DNA from: UBA1715 sp036752345
GTDB taxonomy: Bacteria; Bacteroidota; Bacteroidia; Bacteroidales; UBA1715
Direction of reading: 5' to 3'
Assembly: GCA_036752345.1 (NCBI GenBank)
Contig: DAIOSV010000013.1
Span: 1 to 41,977, forward strand
Length of the DNA: 41,977 bases
The notes under the pieces are model-generated. The model had not been told where the DNA came from, did not search any database, and saw only the letters and a program-made list of their open reading frames with translations. The translations under genes were made by a program, and so were the position numbers. Of the stretch, positions 16,490-24,029 are shown one piece after another (position 1 is the stretch's first letter; every line of letters begins with the position of its first letter).

Positions 16490-17089
16490 ATGAATTTCAC
16501 TATTGCCATAGTTAGCACTAATACGCTGAGCAACATCGCCTTACAGTCAATTTTGGCAGATGTTATCCCCAATGTTGACATACAGCTATTCAATTCGGTG
16601 AAAGAAATCAAAGAATTTGCAGCAAACACTCCCGTTGTCCATTATTTTGTAGGAGCAAATATCATATTCAGCGCGTTGGATTTTTTCACACCACTCCAAG
16701 CCAAAACCGTGGTTCTCTGCGAAGGAGAATCAGCTATTATGAAAAGTTATGGCTTTCGAACCATTGACATTTCACAACCTGAAAAAACGTTACTCAAATC
16801 TCTCCTTGGTTTGCACCAGTTCGGACATCCGAATGGACACGAACGATTAGAGGAAACGGCAGAAAAAGGAAGTACACCAATGCCCGTTCTTTCGCCTCGC
16901 GAGCGTGAAGTTCTTAAATTGGTAGTGTTGGGATATTACAACAAAGAAATTGGCGAGAAGCTAAACATTACGCCCGCCACCGTTGCGTTTCACAGAAATA
17001 ATGTATCAAGCAAATTGGGATCTCGCTCTATCGGACATCTCACTATTTGCGCCGTACTTCACGGCATCATAAAACTCGAAGAGCTATAG
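16490..17089 (+). CDS. LuxR/NarL-type transcription regulator with degenerate receiver
   Basis: This is a 199-residue DNA-binding regulator. The C-terminal HTH (about 137-185) is clear: LSPREREVLKLVVLGYYNKEI followed by LNITPATVAFHRNNVSSKLG. The N-terminal ~120 residues look like a receiver-fold domain (MNFTIAIVSTNTLSNIALQ...), but the strand that should carry the phospho-accepting Asp reads VVHYFVGANIIF, without an Asp at the expected place. It may therefore respond to something other than phosphorylation. No sensor kinase is adjacent. It is divergent from the TonB receptor, its likely target, and its stop overlaps the hisC stop region by 6 nt on the other strand. Confidence 0.85.
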   Translation: MNFTIAIVSTNTLSNIALQSILADVIPNVDIQLFNSVKEIKEFAANTPVVHYFVGANIIFSALDFFTPLQAKTVVLCEGESAIMKSYGFRTIDISQPEKTLLKSLLGLHQFGHPNGHERLEETAEKGSTPMPVLSPREREVLKLVVLGYYNKEIGEKLNITPATVAFHRNNVSSKLGSRSIGHLTICAVLHGIIKLEEL

Positions 17090-18013
17090 TTTTCGCAATT
17101 CTTTGAGCAACGACTCATTTTCCTCTGTTGTTCCCACCGTTATTCGAAGACAATCATTGCAAAGTTTCACCTTAGAACGATCGCGCACAATAATGCCGGC
17201 TTTCACCAAATCAAGATACACTTGGTGTGCGTTTGCAATTTTCACCAACAAGAAATTGGCATCGCTCGGATATATTTTTTGCACCTTTGGAAGTTTGGCA
17301 AGCTCTTGTTCAAGAAACTCACGTCCTGCAAGTATTTGGGCTACGTATTCGTCTTTTTGCGACGCATAGTTCGAAAGAATATCGATAGCGTATTTTTGCA
17401 CCATNNNNNNNNNNNNNNNNNNNNNNNNNNNNNNNNNNNNNNNNNNNNNNNNNNNNNNNNNNNNNNNNNNNNNNNNNNNNNNNNNNNNNNNNNNNNNNNN
17501 NNNNACAGCTTCGCGGTCGTAGGCATTTCCCGAAGGGTTGTTTGGAGAGCAAATCCAAATGAGTTTTGTATGCTCGTCAATGGCGGCAATCACTTTGTCT
17601 GCCTGCAATTGAAAATCGTCAGTCAACGGAACTTCCTTGCATGGAATATCATTGATTTCAGCCGAAACGCCATACATACCGTAGGTTGGCGGGCAAACGA
17701 TTGCGTTGTCTTTTCCCGGGTCACAAAAAGCGGTGTACAGCAAACCAATACCTTCGTCGCTACCACTTCCACCCAAAAATATTTGGTCAGTCGGCATTCC
17801 TTTTATCTTGGAAACAACCTTTTTCAACTCAATCTGATATGGGTCGGGATAACGATTATTAGGACCGTTACCAACCGAACCGAATGAGTTCTCGTTTGCG
17901 TCAAGATTTACCAACGCAACACCTTGGTATTCATCACGCGCAGTGGAATACGGGGTAATGTTACGGATATTGGAACGCAATATATCAACGAGAGAAAAAT
18001 TTGAATCAGCCAT
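17084..18013 (-). CDS. hisC: Histidinol-phosphate aminotransferase (interrupted by an assembly gap)
   Basis: HisC is the PLP enzyme that converts imidazole-acetol phosphate to histidinol phosphate. The N-terminal 169 codons have LDANENSFG, RYPDPYQ, FLGGGSDEGI-type and WICSPNNPSGN motifs; the C-terminal 107 codons contain DANFLLVK, GIIVRDRSK and LRITVGTTEEN. A run of 100 N at 17405-17504 removes the segment with the Asp/Tyr and the Schiff-base lysine (normally near FSKAxxLAGLR). HisC proteins are about 345-350 residues, so the real gap is probably nearer 240 nt than 100. The frame happens to stay open across 100 N. It is the last gene of the hisG-nfeD-SPFH-hisD-hisC operon, starting 1 nt after hisD. 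Confidence 0.92.
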   Translation of the reverse strand: MADSNFSLVDILRSNIRNITPYSTARDEYQGVALVNLDANENSFGSVGNGPNNRYPDPYQIELKKVVSKIKGMPTDQIFLGGSGSDEGIGLLYTAFCDPGKDNAIVCPPTYGMYGVSAEINDIPCKEVPLTDDFQLQADKVIAAIDEHTKLIWICSPNNPSGNAYDREAXXXXXXXXXXXXXXXXXXXXXXXXXXXXXXXXXXMVQKYAIDILSNYASQKDEYVAQILAGREFLEQELAKLPKVQKIYPSDANFLLVKIANAHQVYLDLVKAGIIVRDRSKVKLCNDCLRITVGTTEENESLLKELRKL

Positions 18014-18014
18014 A

Positions 18015-19304
18015 TTATTTTTTGTTAATCTCAGCCAAACGAACGCTTACCGCATTTTTGTGCGCATCAAGCATTTCGGCTTCTGCCATTACTTCTATTG
18101 TTGGGCCAAGTGTTTGAAGCCCTTCCGGAATAATTTCTTGGAATGTAATTTTTCGTACAAAACTATCTAGTGAAACGCCACTGTATGCTTTTGCATAGCC
18201 ATTTGTAGGAAGCGTGTGGTTCGTTCCCGATGCATAATCTCCGGCACTTTCAGGAGAATAATTTCCAAGGAAAACCGAGCCTGCATTCACTACTTTTTTG
18301 CTAAAATCAAATGCATTATCAACAGAGAGAATCAAATGTTCGGGTGCATATTCGTTCATCATAGCAACCATATCATCGTCAGACTCGAACACAACTATTT
18401 TGCTATTCTGTACCGAAACTTGTGCTATTTCATTACGTTTCAACTCTTTAAGTTGTTGTCCTATGGCTTTTTGCGTTTCTTCTGCAATTCGTTTTGACGT
18501 AGTGAGCAACATAGCCTGACTGTCTTTTCCGTGTTCGCATTGCGACAAGAAATCGGCAGCAATAAATTCAGGATTTGCCGTTTCGTCAGCCACAATCATT
18601 ACCTCAGAAGGACCGGCAGGCATATCAATAGCAACACCTTGCGTGCTCACCATCAATTTTGCTTTCATCACAAACTGATTGCCCGGACCAAAAATTTTGT
18701 AGACACGTGGAATAGTTTCTGTTCCGTATGCCATAGCCGCAATTGCCTGAGCGCCGCCAACTTTGAAGATTTTTGTAACTCCGGCTTGTTTTGCTGCATA
18801 CAATATTGCAGGATGAATTGCACCGTTTTTCCCTTCGGGTGTGCAAAGAATAATTTCGTTGCAACCAGCTATTTTAGCAGGAATTGCAAGCATCAAAATA
18901 GTTGAAAATAGCGGTGCTGAGCCTCCAGGAATGTAGAGACCAACTTTTTCTATTCCAACACTCTTGCGCCAACATTTAACCCCGAAAAGTACTTCAGTAA
19001 CCGATGGAATATCAGCTTGACGCTCATGAAACTTCGTAATATTGGCAATTGCAACCTTAATAGCCGACTTCAATTCGTCGGGAACCAATGATTCTGCCTT
19101 ATTGATTTCTTCGGACGTTACAGCCAAATTTTGAATATTTGGATTATCAAATTTTCTGCAATATTCCAAAACCGCCTTATCACCGTTATTTTTGACATTG
19201 TCCAAAATACCGGCAACAATTGGTTCCAATTCTGAATTATTCAGTAATGGTCGTTTCAAAATTGACGGCCACTGACTTTTATCGGGATTAATAAACAACT
19301 CCAT
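18015..19304 (-). CDS. hisD: Histidinol dehydrogenase
   Basis: HisD (429 aa) is the zinc enzyme that oxidises histidinol to histidine in two NAD-dependent steps, ending the pathway. Visible motifs: VGLYIPGGSAPLFST, KIFGPGNQFV, DMPAGPSEVMIVAD, SQCEHGKDSQA (zinc-ligand Gln and His) and NAGSVFLGNYSPESAGDYASG with NHTLPT. Length is normal. The start at 19304 (MELFINPDKSQWP) fits the family better than the in-frame ATG at 19349, which lies inside the SPFH gene. It begins 1 nt after the SPFH stop, so it is tightly coupled to a gene unrelated to histidine. Confidence 0.96.
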   Translation of the reverse strand: MELFINPDKSQWPSILKRPLLNNSELEPIVAGILDNVKNNGDKAVLEYCRKFDNPNIQNLAVTSEEINKAESLVPDELKSAIKVAIANITKFHERQADIPSVTEVLFGVKCWRKSVGIEKVGLYIPGGSAPLFSTILMLAIPAKIAGCNEIILCTPEGKNGAIHPAILYAAKQAGVTKIFKVGGAQAIAAMAYGTETIPRVYKIFGPGNQFVMKAKLMVSTQGVAIDMPAGPSEVMIVADETANPEFIAADFLSQCEHGKDSQAMLLTTSKRIAEETQKAIGQQLKELKRNEIAQVSVQNSKIVVFESDDDMVAMMNEYAPEHLILSVDNAFDFSKKVVNAGSVFLGNYSPESAGDYASGTNHTLPTNGYAKAYSGVSLDSFVRKITFQEIIPEGLQTLGPTIEVMAEAEMLDAHKNAVSVRLAEINKK

Positions 19305-19305
19305 G

Positions 19306-20286
19306 TTATTTTTTCTTGGTATTCTCAATAACCGACATTGCAGTTCCAATTACACTGCTTACGTCTGCCATATTTTGAGGAATTATCATTGTATTGTTTT
19401 CCTTTGCTAATTTGCCGAATTCGTTCAAATATTGTTCGGCAACACGAAGATTCACCGCTTCAACTCCGTTCTCCGAGCCAATAGCGCTGGCTATTTCACG
19501 AAGACCTTTTGCGGTAGCTATAGCAACTTGTTCAATTTCACTTGCTTTACCGGCAGCTTCATTGATGCGACGTTGCTTTTCACCTTCAGAACGAGCAATC
19601 AACTCTTGTTTGTCGGCATTTGCCACGTTAATTTTTGCTTGCATCTCACCTTCCGATTTTGCAATCAACTCCTGACGTGATGCCTCTGCCACATTAATTT
19701 TCGCTTGCTTTTGTCCTTCAGATTCTGCAATTACGGCACGTTTTTCACGCTCTGCACGCATTTGCTTTTCCATGGCATCTTTAATGCTCTGCGGAGGAGT
19801 AATATTTTTCACCTCGTAACGAGTGATTTTGATACCCCACGCATCGCTCGCCTTATCTACAGCTTCAACGATTACAGAATTGATAGAATCGCGTTCTTCA
19901 AAGGTTTTATCAAGTTCCAATTTACCAATCACACTACGCATAGTAGTTTGTGCCAACTGAATTGACGCAAAAATGTAATTATCAATACCATACGAAGCTT
20001 TTTGAGGATCAACTACTTGCAAATACATGATACCGTCAACCTCAACCGAGATGTTGTCTCTGGTGATACACGTTTGCGATGCCACATCAATTGCTTGTTC
20101 TTTCAAAGAATGTTTGTACGATACTCTATCAACAAAAGGAATAATTATTTTGAAACCTGCGGTAAGAGTTTCTTTATACTTTCCCAAACGTTCAATAATG
20201 TATGCCTCACGTTGTGGGATGATTTTAATACTTCCGGTAAGGATGAAAAACGCTAATACGCTAATCGCTATTAATACTGTACTCAT
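19306..20286 (-). CDS. SPFH/Band 7 (stomatin-like) membrane protein
   Basis: This is a 326-residue stomatin-type protein with one N-terminal membrane helix (residues 3-20), an SPFH domain at about 22-185 (VPQREAYIIERLGKY-type opening, GWGIKITRYEVKNI-like block) and a long charged helix. Within that helix a 22-residue unit, SEG-x-x-QAKINVA-x-A-x-x-QELIA-K/R, occurs twice in tandem (S189-K210, S211-R232) with a degenerate third copy. Such proteins form membrane microdomain scaffolds together with NfeD, which is encoded directly upstream. A perfect AGGAGGT lies 4 nt before the ATG, unusual for Bacteroidota. The pair sits inside a histidine operon, which is not its usual place. Confidence 0.9.
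   Translation of the reverse strand: MSTVLIAISVLAFFILTGSIKIIPQREAYIIERLGKYKETLTAGFKIIIPFVDRVSYKHSLKEQAIDVASQTCITRDNISVEVDGIMYLQVVDPQKASYGIDNYIFASIQLAQTTMRSVIGKLELDKTFEERDSINSVIVEAVDKASDAWGIKITRYEVKNITPPQSIKDAMEKQMRAEREKRAVIAESEGQKQAKINVAEASRQELIAKSEGEMQAKINVANADKQELIARSEGEKQRRINEAAGKASEIEQVAIATAKGLREIASAIGSENGVEAVNLRVAEQYLNEFGKLAKENNTMIIPQNMADVSSVIGTAMSVIENTKKK
19591..19722 (-). repeat. Two 66-bp in-frame tandem repeats in the SPFH gene
   Basis: The stretch encodes two near-identical 22-residue units of the coiled-coil helix. The repeat is in frame and could expand or contract by slippage, changing scaffold length without breaking the protein. Confidence 0.75.
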
Positions 20287-20290
20287 TTTG

Positions 20291-20297
20291 ACCTCCT
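20291..20297 (-). promoter_or_regulatory. Unusually strong Shine-Dalgarno before the SPFH gene
   Basis: On the minus strand AGGAGGT is followed by CAAA and the ATG. Bacteroidota genes mostly lack such sites because their ribosomes hide the anti-SD, so a perfect 7-nt match stands out from the other genes in this window. Confidence 0.6.
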
Positions 20298-20301
20298 GTT
20301 T

Positions 20302-20739
20302 TTATAGTTTAGACACTGTTAATGTTATACTTTCTCGTGCATTGATGATGACTAAATCGCCTTCTTGAATAGAATCTTGCGAAATAGCTTCCCATGAAGT
20401 TCCTTTGAATTCTACTTTGCCACGACCTTGCTCAAACGTAGAGAGCGCTTTAGCCGTTTTTCCTATGAATTCCGTATCAATTTCCTCAATTGGTTCGGGA
20501 GTATTGTTTTTGTGGAAAAATTTATTCTTGAGCATCTTGCGGAAAATGAGTAGCAAGGATACCGAGCTGACCGTAAAAACTATAAGTTGACCATTCAGCG
20601 CAAGCGATGGAAAAATCCATGCAGCTAAACCCGTAAGTACAGCGCCACATCCGAAGAAAATGACGATTAATCCGGGCAAAAGCAATTCAAGCAAAATGCC
20701 AATTACCCCACCCAATAGCCAAATAGTTACTACACTCAT
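20302..20739 (-). CDS. NfeD-like membrane protein
   Basis: This is a 145-residue short-form NfeD protein. It opens with hydrophobic helices (MSVVTIWLLGGVIGILLELLL-like, then GLIVIFFGCGAVLTGLAAW and QLIVFTVSSVSLLLIF), followed by an OB-fold domain of about 60 residues: FIGKTAKALSTFEQGRGKVEFKGTSWEA, the typical NfeD core. NfeD proteins partner with SPFH/stomatin proteins, and the partner gene follows after 15 nt. The serine-protease domain of long NfeD forms is absent. Its ATG lies 4 nt after the hisG stop, making it the second gene of the his operon. Confidence 0.88.
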   Translation of the reverse strand: MSVVTIWLLGGVIGILLELLLPGLIVIFFGCGAVLTGLAAWIFPSLALNGQLIVFTVSSVSLLLIFRKMLKNKFFHKNNTPEPIEEIDTEFIGKTAKALSTFEQGRGKVEFKGTSWEAISQDSIQEGDLVIINARESITLTVSKL

Positions 20740-20743
20740 ATTT

Positions 20744-21610
20744 TTACATAATCAATTGTTCAATTGGACACACTAAAATGCCTTGTGCTCCGGCATTTCT
20801 TACTTTCTCTATGATATCCCAAAAATCATCTTCGTTGATTACAGAATGAACCGAGCTCCAGCCTTTTTCTTTCAAAGGAATCACGGTAGGACTTTTCATT
20901 CCCGGCAACAAACGAGCTACTTCTTCTACTGCTTCATTAGGCACATTCATAAGAATGTATTTATTGCTCGATGCTTTGTTTACAGCCTCTATGCGAAGCA
21001 TCCATTTTTCAAGAATTGCTTGTTTTTCAGCCGAAAGTTTTTTGTTTCCGATAAGCGCAGCTTCTGATTTGTAGATAGTTTCTACTTCTTTCAAACCGTT
21101 GCTCAGAAGAGTTCCTCCGGTGCTTACAATGTCGCAAATTGCATCAGTTAAGCCAATTGTTGGAGCAATTTCAACTGAACCACTAATTTCGTGTATTTCG
21201 GCATTTACCTTATTATCATTCAAGTACTTACGCAAAATTGAAGGATATGACGTAGCTATGCGTTTTCCTTCCATACTGTGAATGTCTTTATAGTCAAACG
21301 CATTTGGAACCGCAATAGAAAGGCGGCAACCAGAAAAACCAAGTTTTTTAATAATGTTTACGTCCTTTTGTTGTTCATCAATTTCATTCATTCCCAAAAT
21401 TCCAAGATCGGCTACACCATCGGCCACATATCCGGGAATATCATCGTCACGAAGGAACAAAATTTCCATAGGGAAATTGAACGCCTGAGTTTTCAAACGA
21501 CTTGAATTTGAGATAAATTTGATACCACAATTTTTTAATAATTCAATGGTTTTTTCGCTTAAACGACCACTTTTTTGAATTGCCAACTTAATTACTGCTT
21601 GCTCTTCCAT
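20744..21610 (-). CDS. hisG: ATP phosphoribosyltransferase, long form
   Basis: HisG (288 aa) catalyses the first, feedback-controlled step of histidine synthesis, ATP + PRPP to phosphoribosyl-ATP. It is the long, self-sufficient form: LAIQKSGRLSEKTIELLKNCG at the start, DDIPGYVADGVADLGILG in the catalytic core, the PRPP loop DIVSTGGTL at about 160, and a C-terminal ~75-residue ACT/PII-like domain for histidine inhibition (KSPTVIPL, HSVINEDDFWDIIEKVRNAGAQGILVCPI). No hisZ is needed. It is the first structural gene after the attenuator at 21642-21757. Confidence 0.97.
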   Translation of the reverse strand: MEEQAVIKLAIQKSGRLSEKTIELLKNCGIKFISNSSRLKTQAFNFPMEILFLRDDDIPGYVADGVADLGILGMNEIDEQQKDVNIIKKLGFSGCRLSIAVPNAFDYKDIHSMEGKRIATSYPSILRKYLNDNKVNAEIHEISGSVEIAPTIGLTDAICDIVSTGGTLLSNGLKEVETIYKSEAALIGNKKLSAEKQAILEKWMLRIEAVNKASSNKYILMNVPNEAVEEVARLLPGMKSPTVIPLKEKGWSSVHSVINEDDFWDIIEKVRNAGAQGILVCPIEQLIM

Positions 21611-21641
21611 TTGTTTTGTTTCTATTTGTTCTTTATAATAT

Positions 21642-21673
21642 AAAAAAAAGGCTTGCCTGAAGCAAACCTTTTT
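21642..21673 (-). terminator. Attenuator terminator of the his operon
   Basis: On the minus strand AAAAAGGTTTGC (21673-21662), loop TTCAG, then GCAAGCCTTTTT (21656-21645) and more T. This is 12 pairs with one G-U, followed by a U-tract, lying 30 nt before hisG and after the His-rich leader ORF. Confidence 0.85.
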
Positions 21674-21757
21674 AATTTGTATTCAGTATTGTGTCCAAGA
21701 AATTATATTGAATGATGATGAATCATAATCGTTTTATTTTCCTTTGCTTTGCAATAA
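21657..21757 (-). promoter_or_regulatory. His leader: ribosome-mediated transcription attenuator
   Basis: The leader RNA contains the MIHHHSI ORF (21726-21703) and the terminator (21673-21642). An antiterminator can form instead: CTGAA and CAAA in 21686-21676 pair with TTTG and TTCAG in 21666-21657, capturing the terminator's 5' arm and loop. The antiterminator arm can in turn be masked by the end of the leader ORF (ATTCA at 21713-21709 with TGAAT at 21685-21681). A ribosome stalled on the His codons would free it, so transcription would continue when charged tRNA-His is scarce. A further 7-pair option is AAGCAAA (21749-21743) with TTTGCTT (21666-21660). The parts are seen; the mechanism is inferred from known attenuators. 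Confidence 0.75.
21703..21726 (-). CDS. His leader peptide (MIHHHSI)
   Basis: ATG ATT followed by three consecutive CAT codons, then TCA ATA TAA: seven residues, three of them His. It lies between a promoter and a terminator immediately upstream of hisG, the arrangement of amino-acid leader peptides. The likely product is the act of translation, which senses histidyl-tRNA, not the peptide. All His codons are CAT, read by the single tRNA-His. Confidence 0.8.
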   Translation of the reverse strand: MIHHHSI

Positions 21758-21762
21758 TACAA

Positions 21763-21794
21763 AAAAATTATTTGAAAGTTATTGTCTCCACAAA
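21763..21794 (-). promoter_or_regulatory. Probable his operon promoter
   Basis: On the minus strand TTTG (21794-21791), a 20-nt spacer and TAATTTTT (21770-21763; 7 of 8 to TAnnTTTG). A second -7 candidate, TATTATTG, is at 21759-21752. Either start precedes the leader ORF. Confidence 0.45.
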
Positions 21795-21821
21795 AAAAAT
21801 ACGGAAACAACTCCTTGCGAG

Positions 21822-23282
21822 TTAACATTTCTCAGGAAGATTCTTGAGAGCTAATAGCAACGCGTGCCATGTCTTTTCTACCGAAGCAATTTCAACTACT
21901 TCATTGGGTGAATGCGGACCTTTGATGTTTGGTCCAAACGAAACGGCTTCCATGCTGGGGAACGTGTTTGCAAAAATACCACATTCCAATCCGGCATGTA
22001 CCACATCAATTTTAGTGGGTGCTCCAAAAACACTTTCACACGATTCTTTCATAATGGTCAAAAGCTTTGAGCTCCACTTGGGTTGCCAACCGGGATATTC
22101 TCCGGAAAATTCAGCCTTGCCTCCATATAATTCAAAAATCGCTTTTTGCGCTTGTGCCAACTGCTGTTTATTGTTGTCGTCGGTGCTACGAAGCAGGCAA
22201 CCAACGGTGAGTTTATTACCTTCAGTAGTTACAAACGACAAATTTGTTGATGTGTTCAAAATTTTGCAGTTGTGATTTTCGTACTTCACGGGGCCATTAG
22301 GACAATTCACTATAGCACGGATAATTCCGGCTGTTTGTTCTTGAGAAATAGCCAACGAAGTACCTATTGTTTCGGCCACAATACACGAAAACAATGGATC
22401 AGTTTGATAGAACTGTGATTGCTTTTCATCGAAAAAACGTTCAAACATTTTGTGAAAAATATTTTCGAACGAACGGTTAAACGCAACGACAGCAGTTGCC
22501 TCACGTGGTATTGCGTTTCGCATATTTCCGCCATTGAACGATACAAGCCGCATATCGGTTTTTTCCATAATGGCATAGAGAAATTCACACAACACCTTGT
22601 TAGCATTCGCGCGGTTCAAGATTATTTCGAACCCAGAATGTCCGCCGGTTAATCCCGAAAGAGAAATGGTGTACACTTTTTCGTATTCACTCACGCCGGA
22701 ATAACTTAAATCGAACGTGAAGTTAGCGTCTAAACCACCGGCACCGCCAATGGTTACCACATTTTCATTTTCGGTATCAAGATTAATAAGATATTTTGCC
22801 GTAATGTCGGTGGATTTGAGTGCAAAAGCACCGGTCATTCCGGTTTCTTCGTCGACCGTGAACACGGCCTGAATTGGACCGTGTTCCAAATCGTGCGCAT
22901 CAAGAATAGCAAGAATCATTGCCACACCTATGCCATTATCGGCTCCAAGTGTAGTGCCTTTGGCACGCACAAAATTTCCATCGACGTATGCCTCTATAGC
23001 ATCGGTTAGAAAGTTGTGATTACTTTCATTCTTTTTTTGAGGAACCATGTCGACATGAGCTTGCAATACAACGAGTTCCTTGGTTTCGAAGCCTGGGGTC
23101 GCGGGTTTTTCAACGAACACATTTCCCACAGAATCTTGTCGGCAGGGCAAATTCCGTTGCTTTGCGAAATCAAGAATATATTTCGTTATTTTTTCCTCGT
23201 GTTTTGATGGACGAGGAATATTGCAAATATCATCAAATTTTTGCCAAACTATGGTTGGTCGAAGATTTGCTATTTCTGACAT
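21822..23282 (-). CDS. pepD: Aminoacyl-histidine dipeptidase (M20 peptidase)
   Basis: PepD (486 aa) is a cytosolic zinc dipeptidase that cleaves Xaa-His and other dipeptides. The metal and catalytic motifs are clear: QAHVDMVPQ (H76, D78), LGADNGIGVAM (D115), VDEETGMTGA (E145/E146), and later HAGLECG and GPHSPNEVVEI. Length is normal. It starts 8 nt after the crp-type gene and ends just before the his promoter of the next operon. A peptidase that can release histidine lying beside two his clusters suggests a shared histidine economy, though this may be coincidence. Confidence 0.93.
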   Translation of the reverse strand: MSEIANLRPTIVWQKFDDICNIPRPSKHEEKITKYILDFAKQRNLPCRQDSVGNVFVEKPATPGFETKELVVLQAHVDMVPQKKNESNHNFLTDAIEAYVDGNFVRAKGTTLGADNGIGVAMILAILDAHDLEHGPIQAVFTVDEETGMTGAFALKSTDITAKYLINLDTENENVVTIGGAGGLDANFTFDLSYSGVSEYEKVYTISLSGLTGGHSGFEIILNRANANKVLCEFLYAIMEKTDMRLVSFNGGNMRNAIPREATAVVAFNRSFENIFHKMFERFFDEKQSQFYQTDPLFSCIVAETIGTSLAISQEQTAGIIRAIVNCPNGPVKYENHNCKILNTSTNLSFVTTEGNKLTVGCLLRSTDDNNKQQLAQAQKAIFELYGGKAEFSGEYPGWQPKWSSKLLTIMKESCESVFGAPTKIDVVHAGLECGIFANTFPSMEAVSFGPNIKGPHSPNEVVEIASVEKTWHALLLALKNLPEKC

Positions 23283-23290
23283 ATCAATTA

Positions 23291-23983
23291 TTAATCGTCA
23301 ACTTGACTAATTTCTTCAAGTTTCTTTCTGTTTACGATATCAATATTCTTTTTATCCAATTTAATAATACCTTCTTTTTCAAGATCGCTTAACAAACGGA
23401 TAGCACTTCCTGTTGAAATACCTGCATATTCAGAAAGTTCGTTTCTTGAAATATGGATATCGATATAGTTTTTGCCAATAAGGTCAGCAATAATAAGAAG
23501 CACTGTTGCCATACGTGCGCGGATTTGTTTTTGGCCAAGGTCAGCAATCTGCTTCATAAATGTATTCATTTTTACACAAGTACACTTATACAAGCCTTCC
23601 ATGAATTTTGAATTTTCTCTTGCTAATTCTTGTACAAGTTTTATGTCAACGAATGCTATAACACAATCACTCATTGCTTCTGCTGTTGCTTTATAAACAT
23701 CGTCATAAAGAGTTGTAGAACCAATCATAGTTACTGGCAATTGCATTGCAACAATTGTATTTCTATCGTGTGATTTATTTTCGATAAATGTTTTTACAAG
23801 GCCTACCATATTCACTGTTATATCAGCAATACGATTTCCTTGTTTATATATAGTTTCGCCTTTTTTGTAAGGGATAAACTTTATATTTTCTTCAACGAGC
23901 TTAAGCTCTTTCTCTGTAAGAACTTTTAAAAGATCATTATTTTTTAATGTCTTAAATAATTCTGCTTGTGATGGAATTTTCAT
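23291..23983 (-). CDS. Crp/Fnr-family transcription regulator
   Basis: This 230-residue regulator has an N-terminal cyclic-nucleotide-binding-like beta-roll (about 15-130: FIPYKKGETIYKQGNRIADITVNMVGLVKT), a dimer helix, and a C-terminal HTH (about 165-215: ISRNELSEYAGISTGSAIRLLSDLEKEGIIKLDKK). No Fnr-type N-terminal Cys cluster is present, so an iron-sulfur oxygen sensor is unlikely; the effector is unknown. It is followed closely by pepD (8 nt) and preceded by hisIE at 46 nt, so it may be part of the gldF-pepD transcription unit. Confidence 0.85.
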   Translation of the reverse strand: MKIPSQAELFKTLKNNDLLKVLTEKELKLVEENIKFIPYKKGETIYKQGNRIADITVNMVGLVKTFIENKSHDRNTIVAMQLPVTMIGSTTLYDDVYKATAEAMSDCVIAFVDIKLVQELARENSKFMEGLYKCTCVKMNTFMKQIADLGQKQIRARMATVLLIIADLIGKNYIDIHISRNELSEYAGISTGSAIRLLSDLEKEGIIKLDKKNIDIVNRKKLEEISQVDD

Positions 23984-24001
23984 AATACGTTTAATTTTCT
24001 G

Positions 24002-24024
24002 TTATTTAGTTATTTAGTTATTTA
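24002..24024. repeat. Octamer tandem repeat upstream of the Crp-type gene
   Basis: The unit TTATTTAG occurs about 2.9 times in a row in the 46-nt gap between hisIE and the Crp-type gene. I see no promoter box in it. It could be a simple-sequence slippage site or a binding array. Confidence 0.5.
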
Positions 24025-24029
24025 TTTTT

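Noticed and set aside
21809..21823. Small hairpin AACTC/GAGTT after pepD as a terminator
   Set aside because: Only 5 pairs, and the T-run is about 10 nt away; too weak to call.
23291..23983. Fnr-type oxygen sensor
   Set aside because: The N-terminus lacks the Cys cluster needed for an iron-sulfur centre.
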